From the NCBI RefSeq assembly GCF_014217805.1, contig NZ_CP055156.1, forward strand, positions 1,116,001-1,180,000: DNA of 64,000 bases. Direction: 5' to 3'. The stretch is from Adhaeribacter swui. GTDB taxonomy: Bacteria > Bacteroidota > Bacteroidia > Cytophagales > Hymenobacteraceae. A program made the position numbers and the translations under genes. Shown one piece after another: positions 1-8,978 of this stretch; the first letter of the stretch is position 1; every line of letters begins with the position of its first letter. The notes under the pieces were generated by a model. That model did not search any database, had not been told where the DNA came from, and saw nothing but the letters and a program-made list of their open reading frames with translations.

Positions 1-22
1 TCTTGTTGCAACAATAGGTTAA

Positions 23-1873
23 TTATTCTTTTATTAACCGGGTTAGCGCTTTGCCACTATCAGAATACGCTTTTATAATGTACATACCGGAATTTACCGG
101 CGCCTGAAACGGCATTTCTACAGTAGCTTTTCCTTCTTCGGAAGTAACTACCTGGGTAGACTGCATCTGGCGACCTAGCACATCAAACAAAGTAACCGTA
201 ACATTTTCCTGTTTTTTAAAATTTTGAATTTCTACCGAAAGTTTATCGCCTGCCTTAAGCGGATTAGGGTAGGCAACAATTTGTTGGATTTCGGTGGAGT
301 TTTCCGGTTCAATTTCGCTTACCGCTACTGCCGAGGTTGAAGCGGCAGGCTGCACCGGTACGCCTTTGTAGTTTACCTTAGACCGAATACCCCCCGTATA
401 ATAAATGATGCCATTAATTACGGCGGCTACCCCCGTTGATCTTTTGGCTGGTAATGGCGTTAATTCTTGCCAAGTATTAGTTGCCGGGTTATAAGCCGAT
501 ACCAGCGCCGAACTTACGTTGTAAGCAGTTTGTCCGCCTAATACTAAAATGCGGTTGCCCATTACCACCACCGAAGACGAGATATGATCCCGGCCAACCG
601 GCATATCAGCGCCTTTGGACCAAGTGTTTGTAGCCGGATTGTAGATTTGTACGGATTTCTGCATCACCGCGGCATCATTCTGGCCATGCGCCCCCCCGAT
701 GTAGTAAATTTTACCATTGTAAACCGCAGAACCGCCATGGTTGGTTTTATTGGGTAAGGAAGCTAAAGATTTCCAACCGGCCGAAAGATTTTTTAGATCT
801 AAGGCATAATGCACCGAAACATCGGCCCGGGATTTATTAGCACCGCCCATGTAATGTAGTTTGCCGTTCAGGTACTTTAATTGTCCGGCGGCCAGGTCGT
901 AAGGTAAGTTGGGTAAGGCTGTATAATTATTGCTGGCTACGTTGTAGCGCCATACTTGCTTGGTACCAAAAACCTGCCCGGTGCCGGTAGCATTAGACGG
1001 ATACCCGCCGGCTAAATAAATATTAGTACCATCGGTAGCAGTACCCACGTGGGTTATGCCCCCAAAGTTGCTGCCTTTGGGTGTATGCGGCAAATCGGCA
1101 ATAGCCTGCCAGGTATTGTTATTCGGATCGTAGCGGTAAGCCTTTTTAGTAGGCGTATAAGTTGATTTTGTAACATCATAACCACCAAAAATGTAGAGCC
1201 TGCCATTTACTACTTCGCCGTGCACTTCGTGGGTACCATAAGGCTGACTGGCGGCCGTACCCCAGGTAATGCGGGTAAAATCAGGCGTGGAGGAAGAAAC
1301 TCTTACTACTTCTATCCCGGCTACTTGCGGGCGGTTTACTCCGCCATCGCTGGCCAGAGAACTGAAATAAAGGTTTAAGGTACCATCTGTTACATTTATC
1401 GTAAAAGTTTCGGAAGTAGCAGTATTGGGTGCTACTTTTCGCAGAATATCATAATTATCTAACACCTTCGTGCCTTCGGCCTTTACATCAAAAATTCGTT
1501 GGCCTACTTTGGTCCAGTATATTTCGGCTAAAAAAAGCTTAACCCGGTACTGCCCGCTGCTTACCGGAAAGTTATAGTTAAAAGTACTGTTATTGGTAGC
1601 AGAGCGTCGTTGGTTTTGGTATATGGCATCATCGGTGGTGCCCGCAATACCAGTGGTGGTGGTGGTAGTAGACCCCGGCGAAGGAGCAAAATACTTATCA
1701 GCCGAAAACGTACCCACGGAGGAGCTCATGCTGCCCCCACCTGCATTAATGCGGTAAACCAATTCATCTGCTCGCACGGGCAACTGCAATAAAAAGCAAA
1801 TAGCGGCCAGTAATAATCCTCTACTATGTTTTAACTTGGCAAATTTTGAAACAGGAAAGTAAATTTTAATCAT
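23..1873 (-). CDS. Secreted malectin-domain / Kelch-repeat protein with T9SS sorting domain
   Basis: A signal peptide with a long hydrophobic stretch ends near VRADE. A malectin-like carbohydrate-binding domain follows (YRINAGGG onward, roughly the next 170 residues). Six Kelch blades come next, recognisable by LYIFGGYD, IYLAGGYP, LHYMGGAN, IYYIGGAHG, ILVLGGQTA and IYYTGGIRS. The last 80 residues (IVAYPNPLKAGDKL to the terminal RLIKE) form a type A T9SS sorting domain, so the protein is probably exported and attached to the surface or released. The frame is open for 16 more codons upstream, but the methionine of MIKIYFPVSKF gives a more normal signal peptide, so I start at 1873. Kelch propellers with malectin are usually sugar-binding or oxidase-like modules; no catalytic residues stand out. 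The gene stands alone on its strand here. Confidence 0.88.
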   Translation of the reverse strand: MIKIYFPVSKFAKLKHSRGLLLAAICFLLQLPVRADELVYRINAGGGSMSSSVGTFSADKYFAPSPGSTTTTTTGIAGTTDDAIYQNQRRSATNNSTFNYNFPVSSGQYRVKLFLAEIYWTKVGQRIFDVKAEGTKVLDNYDILRKVAPNTATSETFTINVTDGTLNLYFSSLASDGGVNRPQVAGIEVVRVSSSTPDFTRITWGTAASQPYGTHEVHGEVVNGRLYIFGGYDVTKSTYTPTKKAYRYDPNNNTWQAIADLPHTPKGSNFGGITHVGTATDGTNIYLAGGYPSNATGTGQVFGTKQVWRYNVASNNYTALPNLPYDLAAGQLKYLNGKLHYMGGANKSRADVSVHYALDLKNLSAGWKSLASLPNKTNHGGSAVYNGKIYYIGGAHGQNDAAVMQKSVQIYNPATNTWSKGADMPVGRDHISSSVVVMGNRILVLGGQTAYNVSSALVSAYNPATNTWQELTPLPAKRSTGVAAVINGIIYYTGGIRSKVNYKGVPVQPAASTSAVAVSEIEPENSTEIQQIVAYPNPLKAGDKLSVEIQNFKKQENVTVTLFDVLGRQMQSTQVVTSEEGKATVEMPFQAPVNSGMYIIKAYSDSGKALTRLIKE

Positions 1874-2325
1874 GTAATTAAGAATAATAAAAATAGAAAG
1901 ATCAATAAGTATTTCAAACAAGGAAGGGCCTACTCAAGATAAATACACCCTGAGGGAAAGCAAGTTACACCTGATAATAGGCTAGAAAGTTGATATTTGT
2001 GTATTACGGGAATGGCACATTCATTAAATTTAATATTTGAATATACTTTGTTTAAGATAAATTGTTACAATTTTAAGGTATATATTTTACTTCGCCGTTC
2101 CCTTAAATTCTTCTTTAGAATTTAAACCAATGCGTTTTAGGCACGTACGCAGGCAGTAACAGCCTCTTTACTTAAATGTATATAGTTTAATCTTTTTTTA
2201 TTACCGTATTTGTACTGATTTCTTTCCGAATACTTAAATCCGTATAATGCTTTATAGAAAGCCGTAGAAATCACTAGCTCCAGGCCCGTATACTTTGGTG
2301 TAAACAAATTAGTAGTTATAAGTAT
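1874..2325. other. Divergent intergenic region
   Basis: AT-rich spacer between the Kelch gene (minus) and a small plus-strand ORF. It contains a short perfect hairpin, TTAAATTCT / AGAATTTAA at 2103-2125, with no clear poly-T tail for either strand. I see no further coding potential. Confidence 0.5.
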
Positions 2326-2511
2326 ATGGCGGGTTTAATCGATCATATTTTCGAGAATATAGTAATTGAGCAGCTATCCCGTTCAGAGATTGAATCCTAT
2401 AACAAGTATATTCTGGAGATATTCTATCAAAACCTGACGGTAGAACAAAGAGCAAGATTACTACAAATTCAAACCCGTTTAAAGAAAAGAATGCTGGAAC
2501 TGGATAAATGA
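2326..2511 (+). CDS. Small hypothetical protein (61 aa)
   Basis: The 61-residue ORF begins MAGLIDHIFENIVIEQL and ends in a charged helix-rich tail (RLKKRMLELDK). It is predicted mostly alpha-helical, with no signal peptide or membrane segment. I do not recognise the family. The composition looks coding rather than random (balanced acidic and basic residues, few rare residues), but no strong ribosome-binding site precedes the ATG, which is common in Bacteroidota. It stands alone between the Kelch gene and the stressosome cluster. It may be real or spurious. Confidence 0.4.
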   Translation: MAGLIDHIFENIVIEQLSRSEIESYNKYILEIFYQNLTVEQRARLLQIQTRLKKRMLELDK

Positions 2512-2803
2512 GAATTTAAAATAGAACCAGACGCGAGTAATCAAACAAACACTCTTGATAAATAGAAATTTTAAAAATTCTCTGAATAGGCGAAAACGTT
2601 GTATGTACTTTTCGTACATCCTACCCAATTACAAGTTTATTTCTGCTACAAAGGCGATTAGCAAGCATTATTGGTTATAAATCAGGTAATTAACAAATAG
2701 CACTAATAACACCTTTACACTTTTATAGTTACTTATTCTGTAAAACTAAACGGGGCGTTTTTAAACCAGTTCCTGTAAAGCAACCACTATTATTTTGCAT
2801 TAT

Positions 2804-4153
2804 TTAACTAGCTACCATATCTGCAATAGGCCAATTAAAATGGAATACCGTACCATCTTTTCCCGTAGATTCCACCCAAATATCGGTTTCTTTTATTTGC
2901 ATTATTTTGTTTACAATAGACAATCCAAGACCGGTGCTGGTGTTCCGGTGCCGGCTCCCTGTTTGGTAGGGCTCAAAAATTTTTATATGGTCTTCCAAGG
3001 GTATTCCCTGGCCATTATCCGCAACCGATATCTGAATAAAGTTTTCTCCTTGCTGCCAGTTAATTTGAATTAATCCGGCAGGTTTGTCATTGTATTTAAT
3101 AGCGTTGTTCAGCAAATTGGTAAAAATTTGCTGTAAGTAAATTTCTTCTGTAAATAAAACGGGCAAATCCGGAGCTACTTCAATTTGGATATGAGCCGGA
3201 ACATTTAAAAAACGGATAACTTTATCTATTAACTCTTTTAAAGAAACCCTGGTTTTAGCAATAGAATGCCGGCCCATACTGGAATAAGCCAACACATCCG
3301 AAATAAATTTATCCATTAATTCAGCCTGTTCCTGCACCATCTGAATCGTTTTTTTTACTCCGATTAAATTGTTTTCCTGCAGGTCTTCTTCTATTATGGA
3401 AGTTAAGGATACAATATTAAATAAAGGCGATTTTAAATCGTGGGAAATAATATAAGCAAACTTATCCAGCTCTTGGTTAATAGCGGTAAGCTGTGTATTG
3501 GCCAAGTTGCGTTCTTGTAATAGGTTAGTTATTTCGTGGTTAGAGGCCTGTAATTGGGTGTTTAAGTTTTTTATTTCATCTAACTGGTGTTCCACTTCCA
3601 GATTCTTCAACCGTAATTGATCGAGTAATTCCAGCAGCTGCATGTTTTGATTTTTGATCTCGACGTAAGGAGATACATTTGCTTCGCTGGCAAAGTGCTG
3701 ATTCCAGCCTTGAATGATAGCGTTATTAATTGGTGGATGGTTATGCGGAATAGCTTTGTGGAGCATAACCTGAGTTCCTTTTTCGCTGTCGCTGTCGATA
3801 AATATTTGCTCTACCAGCTTTTTAGAATTATAAATACCCCAGCCTTTTGACGTTACCGGGCGGTAATGTTTATTTAATAATTCTTCTACATTAATAATAC
3901 CCCGCCCTCGGTCACTAATTAAAGCTTCCAAGTATAAAATGCCTTTGTTTTCGGCAATGTTAAACTGAATCTGGCCTTGACCTACGTGCTCCAGTACATT
4001 GCGGCAAATCTCGGAAACAGCCGTAGCAAATTTGGTTTGGTTAGCCATGGCAATGCCACAGAAGCCAGCCAATTGCAAAGACCGTTTGTACGCCAATACT
4101 ACGTCTAACTCGTTTTCTATTTTAATTTTAATAATTTCCTTTTTCATCGGCAT
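2804..4153 (-). CDS. Sensor histidine kinase with N-terminal RsbT-like ATPase domain
   Basis: Residues about 1-135 form an RsbT/RsbW-type ATPase fold: VSEICRNVLEH is the N box, SDRGRGI the G1 box and SKGWGIYNSKKL the lid and G2 region. A coiled coil follows (about 165-225, rich in L, E, Q and N). A HisKA dimerisation domain comes next, with the phospho-acceptor His in FAYIISHDLKSPL, and then a second HATPase_c domain (NLLNNAIKYND, DNGQGIPLEDH, STGLGLSIVNKI). There is no membrane segment, so it is cytoplasmic. The start codon overlaps the stop of the upstream phosphatase gene (TAATG), implying translational coupling, so this kinase is the last gene of the stressosome operon. The likely role is converting stressosome output into phosphorelay signalling. 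No response regulator lies nearby. Two ATPase domains in one kinase is unusual. Confidence 0.9.
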   Translation of the reverse strand: MPMKKEIIKIKIENELDVVLAYKRSLQLAGFCGIAMANQTKFATAVSEICRNVLEHVGQGQIQFNIAENKGILYLEALISDRGRGIINVEELLNKHYRPVTSKGWGIYNSKKLVEQIFIDSDSEKGTQVMLHKAIPHNHPPINNAIIQGWNQHFASEANVSPYVEIKNQNMQLLELLDQLRLKNLEVEHQLDEIKNLNTQLQASNHEITNLLQERNLANTQLTAINQELDKFAYIISHDLKSPLFNIVSLTSIIEEDLQENNLIGVKKTIQMVQEQAELMDKFISDVLAYSSMGRHSIAKTRVSLKELIDKVIRFLNVPAHIQIEVAPDLPVLFTEEIYLQQIFTNLLNNAIKYNDKPAGLIQINWQQGENFIQISVADNGQGIPLEDHIKIFEPYQTGSRHRNTSTGLGLSIVNKIMQIKETDIWVESTGKDGTVFHFNWPIADMVAS

Positions 4154-5178
4154 TACGGGCGCGTTCTGCCCACTAAAACTAAAGTATCATCCGTTTTCCG
4201 GGTCCATTCTTTGTACAGCACGGCGGCTATTACACTGGTATCATGGTTAAGTAAGTCCGGGTGTTTGCTCAAATCCCAGCGGCTTTTCAGGCCATCGGAG
4301 TGCAGAACTAACACGTTTGTGTGATTCCAGGGTAGCTGGTGATCGTGGATAGTATTGGGTAAATTGTGCCCTACAATCCCATTGTACGCAATAATACTGC
4401 GGGAACCTTCGGTGGATAAAATACGGCCAGATATGTTGCCTATGCCACAATACGTAAGCGTGTTATTTCTTAAATCAATGTTGGCAATATTTATAACTCC
4501 GCCCCGGGTACGCACAATATCGCTGTGTATTTGCCGGATCTGGCTGGCAGGAGAAGAATAAGGTTGCTTTTGAAAAGAAGTTATAGCCGCACTGGTAGCC
4601 TGATGCGCATTTTCTCCGTGGCCTAAACCATCAACGGTAAGAATCCGGCAAACTTCCTGGTGTTGCACCTTGGTCCAGCCATCGCCGCAATGGGTTTCGC
4701 CGGGCTTTGCTACCTGCACAGCATTTAAATCAAACCTTTTGCGCTCACTTGGTTTTGGCTGGTGCCCTTTCTTATACAACCGCGATAACAATACCGTGCC
4801 TGAGTCGCGACGGGAATAAATATCAAATTCGTCGGATAACCGTTGAATGGCGCCTAAGCCCTCGCCTTTAGAACCAAACGTAGAAATGCCATCTTCCATC
4901 ATTCGCCGGGGATCGATCATGCCGGGACCAGCGTCTAAGCAAATAATTTCAATGCCGGTTACTTGGTTCTCGCCTTTAATTGGTTTAACCAGTAACTCCC
5001 CGCCTTTAGAGGTATGCTTAATTAAATTGCTGGCCAACTCGGCCACCACAATATTGAGTTTACCTGCATCTACTTCTGAAAACCCAACACTTTCTGCCAG
5101 TTTGGTTATATCCCGCTTAACAATATTTAAAAAACTCCGGTCTTGTAGCTCAAACCGCACGTGCAGGTTATAATCCAT
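4153..5178 (-). CDS. RsbT-like ATPase / SpoIIE-PP2C phosphatase fusion (RsbX-like)
   Basis: The N-terminal 135 residues are a serine-kinase-like HATPase domain (VAELASNLIKH, LDAGPGMIDPR, SKGEGLGAIQRL). The C-terminal 190 residues are a PP2C/SpoIIE phosphatase domain with metal-binding acidic motifs (VDGLGHGENAH, LHSDGLKS, TDDTLVLV). In Bacillus the phosphatase RsbX resets the stressosome by dephosphorylating RsbS and RsbR; this protein occupies the same position in the gene order and probably does that job, with an added ATPase-type module. The start overlaps the end of rsbT by 11 bases and the stop overlaps the kinase start. It is cytoplasmic. The identity as a SpoIIE-family phosphatase is firm; the RsbX role is inferred from context. 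Confidence 0.9.
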   Translation of the reverse strand: MDYNLHVRFELQDRSFLNIVKRDITKLAESVGFSEVDAGKLNIVVAELASNLIKHTSKGGELLVKPIKGENQVTGIEIICLDAGPGMIDPRRMMEDGISTFGSKGEGLGAIQRLSDEFDIYSRRDSGTVLLSRLYKKGHQPKPSERKRFDLNAVQVAKPGETHCGDGWTKVQHQEVCRILTVDGLGHGENAHQATSAAITSFQKQPYSSPASQIRQIHSDIVRTRGGVINIANIDLRNNTLTYCGIGNISGRILSTEGSRSIIAYNGIVGHNLPNTIHDHQLPWNHTNVLVLHSDGLKSRWDLSKHPDLLNHDTSVIAAVLYKEWTRKTDDTLVLVGRTRP

Positions 5179-5578
5179 TTTTCCAACGTATAATGGTTAC
5201 TGTGGTTCCTTTGCCAGGCTCACTTTTAATATCAAACTCATTAGATAAACGCTTGGCACCGGGCAAACCTAAACCTAAACTGCGGCCCGTAGAAAAGCCA
5301 TCCTGCATGGCTAATTTTAAATCTTTAATTCCGGGCCCTTTATCGGCAAAAGTTAACCGGATGCCTTTGATATTGTTTTTAACGATTACCTCGATGGTAC
5401 CCGTACCGCCATCGGCATAGCGGAGCATATTCCGCACGAGTTCACTGGCGGCTGTAATGAGTTTGGTTTGCCCCACCAGGCTCATGCCAATTTTGGCGGC
5501 TAATTCTTTAGCCCGGTTCCGGTATAAGATTACATCGGGTTCCCGTTTAATTTCGAAGTTCTCCTTAGATAATGTCAT
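5168..5578 (-). CDS. rsbT: RsbT: stressosome switch serine/threonine kinase
   Basis: This is a compact ATPase of about 136 residues with the classic RsbT signature: AASELVRNMLRYA (N box), FADKGPGIKDL (G1) and GRSLGLGLPGAKRL (G2). In the Bacillus system RsbT phosphorylates RsbS and RsbR and is released from the stressosome to activate the downstream branch. The open frame runs 12 codons further upstream inside rsbS, but the start MTLSKENF (5578; 5581 is the adjacent Met) gives the normal family length and a short overlap with the rsbS stop. It is followed by the phosphatase fusion with an 11-base overlap, so the whole set is one operon. Confidence 0.92.
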   Translation of the reverse strand: MTLSKENFEIKREPDVILYRNRAKELAAKIGMSLVGQTKLITAASELVRNMLRYADGGTGTIEVIVKNNIKGIRLTFADKGPGIKDLKLAMQDGFSTGRSLGLGLPGAKRLSNEFDIKSEPGKGTTVTIIRWKNGL

Positions 5579-5963
5579 CATAGAGATCTTCCTCGTCGTT
5601 TGGTTGGGGCCCAATTTTTTCGCGAAGAAGTTCCATCCCCATCTCTACGTCCAGGGCAGTATGCACCCCGGATAAAGTTAAGCCTAATTCTACCAGGGTA
5701 ATGGCAACGGCCGGTTGCATGCCCACTACAACTGTTTCGGCGTCCATAATTTTAGACATAGAAGCTATATTGCCTAGTATGCGGCCCATAAAGGAATCAA
5801 CAATACTCACCGCAGAAATATCAATCAGCACGCCCCGGGCTTCCGTCCGGCTCACCATGTTCATTAAATCACTTTCTAAGGTTAAAGCCAGCCGGTCGTA
5901 TAAATCTACCTGAATGGTAACGAGTAAAAACTCGCCCATTTTTAAAATTGGTATTCTGTCCAT
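5565..5963 (-). CDS. rsbS: RsbS: stressosome STAS-domain antagonist
   Basis: A single STAS domain of 132 residues. The phospho-acceptor motif IDISAVSIVDSFMGR places Ser57 at the position of the RsbS serine phosphorylated by RsbT in Bacillus. RsbS together with RsbR forms the stressosome core that holds RsbT until stress. The start MDRIPILKMGEFLLV is typical of the family. It lies 8 bases downstream of rsbR and overlaps rsbT. The last 15 residues are an acidic tail (ending NDEEDLYDDII), longer than I would expect for the family. Confidence 0.92.
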   Translation of the reverse strand: MDRIPILKMGEFLLVTIQVDLYDRLALTLESDLMNMVSRTEARGVLIDISAVSIVDSFMGRILGNIASMSKIMDAETVVVGMQPAVAITLVELGLTLSGVHTALDVEMGMELLREKIGPQPNDEEDLYDDII

Positions 5964-5971
5964 CTTGGTTT

Positions 5972-6832
5972 TTACCTCACAAATTTCTTCTCTCCGCGGC
6001 GTACCTCAATGTTAAGCATACTAAATGCTAATTTTAAGGCGCTCGCCAGCGATGCTTTGGTGTAGATATTAGATAAATCAATGCCCAGGTGCACGATGGT
6101 TTGCGCAATCTCGGCCCGGATGCCGCTAATAATGCACTCGGCGCCCATTAAGCGGGTAGCACTTACGGTTTTAATTAAATGCTGGGCCACCAAAGAGTCT
6201 ACGGCGGGCACTCCGGAAATATCCAGAATGGCAATGCGGCTGCTGGTTTCTACAATTTTTTCCAGTAAGTTCTCCATCACTACCTGGGTGCGGGCACTAT
6301 CCAGGGTACCAATAATAGGCAGAGCCAGAATACCTTCCCATACCCGGATTACCGGTGTAGATATTTCACTGATTTCGTCGGTTTGCCTCAGAATAACTTC
6401 TTCCCGGCCTTTAATAAAAGTTTCAGTGGTTACGATACTTAAACTATCCAGAATATCATTTAACTCTAATACCTCCTGGTACAGCAGTTGGTGGTTATCT
6501 TTAAATTCTTGTTGTAAAGCTACCTGTAAGGCCTTTTTAAGGCTAAGCACAAACAAGGTAGTTTCCCGGGGAGAAAACCCCTGACGGGCCCGGGTTATCG
6601 AAATTTCGCTCAGTAAATCAATTACAGGTTGATAAGCATCCGCTTCTAAATTAAAAGTACCGCTGTTTAAGGCTTTTAATAGAGCATCTAATAAGTCCTC
6701 GGACTGGGCATGTAACTCTTCATTAGAAATTAAGTCTTCCCGAAGGGTTGCGTCGGTTAACTGGTTACTCATCCAAGCCTCCAGAATATACTTTTTATTT
6801 TTCTTCAGGTAAGAAGTCGTCTGGGATTGCAT
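5972..6832 (-). CDS. rsbR: RsbR: stressosome sensor/co-antagonist
   Basis: 286 residues. The N-terminal half (1-150) is all-helical and matches the RsbR-type globin-like sensor domain. The C-terminal half is a STAS domain (about 155-270) starting ISTPVIRVWEGILALP. The two RsbT phosphorylation sites known in Bacillus RsbRA (T171 and T205) correspond by motif to T176 in GTLDSAR and to S213 in GVPAVDSLVAQH, so the second acceptor is serine rather than threonine. I see no heme or flavin ligand pattern, so the stimulus is unknown. It is the first gene of the operon rsbR-rsbS-rsbT-phosphatase-kinase; the promoter should lie just above 6832. Confidence 0.9.
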   Translation of the reverse strand: MQSQTTSYLKKNKKYILEAWMSNQLTDATLREDLISNEELHAQSEDLLDALLKALNSGTFNLEADAYQPVIDLLSEISITRARQGFSPRETTLFVLSLKKALQVALQQEFKDNHQLLYQEVLELNDILDSLSIVTTETFIKGREEVILRQTDEISEISTPVIRVWEGILALPIIGTLDSARTQVVMENLLEKIVETSSRIAILDISGVPAVDSLVAQHLIKTVSATRLMGAECIISGIRAEIAQTIVHLGIDLSNIYTKASLASALKLAFSMLNIEVRRGEKKFVR

Positions 6833-7301
6833 AAATTAATGTTGCAGAAAAAGATTAAACCGGTAAACTATTCGCCTTACCAGTTATTGTTAAATTTTGA
6901 GTGTCAAAAGTAGCTAATTAGTTTGTTTAACCATAGTAGCGTTTAAACTAAATTATTTAGCTTAAATGGAGCTATTCTTAAGCGCCGCGGCTGACTTAAA
7001 AACCCTGATAGCTGGTTATTTTTAAAACTTTGCATGTAATTAGCTGCAACAACGTAGTTAATTCTAACTTTTGTAGCACCTCCTTCTTTCTCCCGGAGTT
7101 CAATTATCTAAAAATTAATTCTTTAAAATAGAGGGAATCCGTAAAGCTATTTAGTTCGAAGCCCGCTGGTAATACCTGCTAAATTTTTAAATTTTTTCTT
7201 TAACCAGAGACGTACATTTAAAAGCCCGAACCACCGGCTTGGATAGTTCGGGCTTTTAAATGCATTCTAATAACCACTTCTCGCTTGAAACCAGCAAATT
7301 T
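6833..7301. other. Intergenic region with stressosome operon promoter and a terminator
   Basis: This lies between the GAF kinase stop (7302) and the rsbR start, all on the minus strand. It contains a strong hairpin at 7215-7262 next to the kinase stop. The remaining AT-rich part should hold the promoter of the stressosome operon; I could not fix a -33/-7 pair with confidence. Confidence 0.5.
7215..7262 (-). terminator. Intrinsic terminator downstream of the GAF histidine kinase
   Basis: Perfect 17-bp inverted repeat CATTTAAAAGCCCGAAC / GTTCGGGCTTTTAAATG with a 14-base loop, 40 bases past the kinase stop. The T-run is inside the stem (CTTTT), so it could act in both directions. It separates the kinase transcript from the rsbR operon. 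Confidence 0.75.
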
Positions 7302-8522
7302 TTAAAAAGTAATCCGAAACGTGGTTCCTTGATTTAAGACACTTTCTACTTTAATTTGTCCTCCCAGTGTATTTACCATTTTTTTTACAATATACAAACC
7401 TAAGCCACTTCCTTCTACGTGGGTGTGCAAGCGCTTAAACAACATAAAAATGCTATCCTGCTGATTTGCCGGAATCCCTGATCCGTTATCGATAACCAAT
7501 AAGCTGATTTTTTCATCTACTTGCTCCAGGTTTATAAGTATTTCGGGTTGCCTTTCCGGAGCCCGGTATTTAATGGCGTTACTTACCAGGTTATACAAAA
7601 TACTTTTAAATATCTTCCGAGGAAAATGTAATAAGAGTTTTTCGCATCCGGTTACCTGTATTTTAGCCTGCGATTCTAGTATTAAGCTATGTAAATCCTG
7701 CTTCACACGCTCCACCAGTTCCAGAAAATTAATTTCTTCTTTTTCTATCACCTTTAAAGAATGATCCGCTTCTATAATAGTGGTGAGGTCTGTAAGGGTT
7801 TGCCTAAAATTTTTCAGCGACGACCGCATTAATCTGATAATATCCTGCGTTAATTCCCGGTTTAATGGTTCTTCCAGGATTGTTTGGTCCAGAATATCCA
7901 CTAAGCTCTCAATATTATTAATTGGTGATTTCAGGTCGTGAGAGGCAGTATGCACAATATTATCCAGGTCCGTATTAGCCGAAGTCAGAACTTTATTTTG
8001 CTGTACTAAATCGGTATTAGCCAGGTAACTCTGCTGTAATAAGTTTTGGCTTTGTATATGAAAAGTCAGCAACTCGGTAAACATAGAAAAAGTATCAATA
8101 ATCTTTTTGGTATTTACCTGGGCCGGCTTGGAATCTATGGCGCAAAGCGTTCCAAAAAAAGTACCATCTGACAAAATAATAGGAAAAGAAATATAGCTCT
8201 GTAAGCCGTAAATTCTGGGAGTATGATGATTTTTATACTCCGAACACTCCGCCACGTTATTAATAATAACAGGCTGGCGATGATCCCGGATTTCGTTACA
8301 AAGCGTGGTTTCCAGCTGTAGTTCCTCTCCTTCTTTTAAACCAAATTGTACTTTGTCGCGCACGCTGCAGGCAAGCCACTTGGTATCGGTTACCCGGGCT
8401 ACAGCAGCAAAACCCATTCCGGTTAAATCACAAATAATTTCCAGCATGCTGGGCACAAACGAAATATTTCTAACAACTTCCAGGTCTTTCAGTAAGTTGT
8501 CGTGGTTATTAGGCATTCGCAA
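7302..8522 (-). CDS. GAF-domain sensor histidine kinase
   Basis: Residues about 15-165 are a GAF domain of the cytosolic bacterial type, with LCNEIRDHRQPVIINN and FPIILSDGTFFGTLCAID. A short coiled coil leads to a HisKA domain with the phospho-acceptor His in VHTASHDLKSPINN. The HATPase_c domain follows, with NLVSNAIKYRA (N box), DNGSGIPANQQ (G1) and GSGLGLYIVKKM (G2). There are no transmembrane helices. A second Met (MPNNHDN) two codons in is an equally good start. There is no response regulator next to it, so it is an orphan. It sits upstream of the stressosome cluster on the same strand but is separated from it by a terminator. The HisKA/HATPase part resembles that of the kinase ending the stressosome operon. 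Confidence 0.9.
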   Translation of the reverse strand: MRMPNNHDNLLKDLEVVRNISFVPSMLEIICDLTGMGFAAVARVTDTKWLACSVRDKVQFGLKEGEELQLETTLCNEIRDHRQPVIINNVAECSEYKNHHTPRIYGLQSYISFPIILSDGTFFGTLCAIDSKPAQVNTKKIIDTFSMFTELLTFHIQSQNLLQQSYLANTDLVQQNKVLTSANTDLDNIVHTASHDLKSPINNIESLVDILDQTILEEPLNRELTQDIIRLMRSSLKNFRQTLTDLTTIIEADHSLKVIEKEEINFLELVERVKQDLHSLILESQAKIQVTGCEKLLLHFPRKIFKSILYNLVSNAIKYRAPERQPEILINLEQVDEKISLLVIDNGSGIPANQQDSIFMLFKRLHTHVEGSGLGLYIVKKMVNTLGGQIKVESVLNQGTTFRITF

Positions 8523-8978
8523 AGCAAGTTATTAATGCAAGAATAAGTATTAAAAAACAAATTTAATAAAGTGCGTCATCACAATATAGGTTTAGCAAAG
8601 CAAATCTTTTCTTGCGAGTACTTGTACATCAATTTACTTTATCGGCATAATACATTATCAGTAAATTATGACAATTATAATTTACTATTAGGTTCTGTAA
8701 ATTTTAGATAGTAACAAATTAAATTATGGAACCAGCTACAAGAACACGCAAAAAAGTTTAAAACACCCGAAGAATTGCTTACGCCCAGCCACCTTTATGC
8801 TTCCTTAAATTGTGCAATTACCTTCAGATAGAGAACTTACCCGAAATTTTTAAATTTTTTGGTTTACAACCTTAAAAGATTCTCAAGCGCCTTGTTTTTA
8901 GTATCTTCACCAGCGCTTTTATGATTAAAGCAAATAATTGTTATACAAACCGTTAATCCCGGTTTCTCTATTTCAGGT
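8523..8978. other. Divergent intergenic region with a possible decayed reading frame
   Basis: Promoter region for the GAF kinase (minus) and the 142-aa plus-strand gene. At about 8715-8831 one plus-strand frame is open for 38 codons without a start and reads like protein (LQEHAKKFKTPEELLTPSHL), which may be a remnant of a lost gene. The rest is AT-rich with no recognisable feature. Confidence 0.4.

Noticed and set aside
1610-1792. Plus-strand ORF inside the Kelch gene rich in Arg and Gly
   Set aside because: Composition is typical of an antisense shadow of a Thr/Ser-rich coding stretch.
5702-5720. GCAAC-GGC-CGGTTGC near-match to the LacI operator in rsbS
   Set aside because: It is spaced differently, lies in a coding region of an unrelated operon and is probably chance.
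2804-8522. Search for a sigma factor, anti-sigma factor or response regulator in the stressosome region
   Set aside because: None was found; both kinases lack an adjacent receiver-domain gene.
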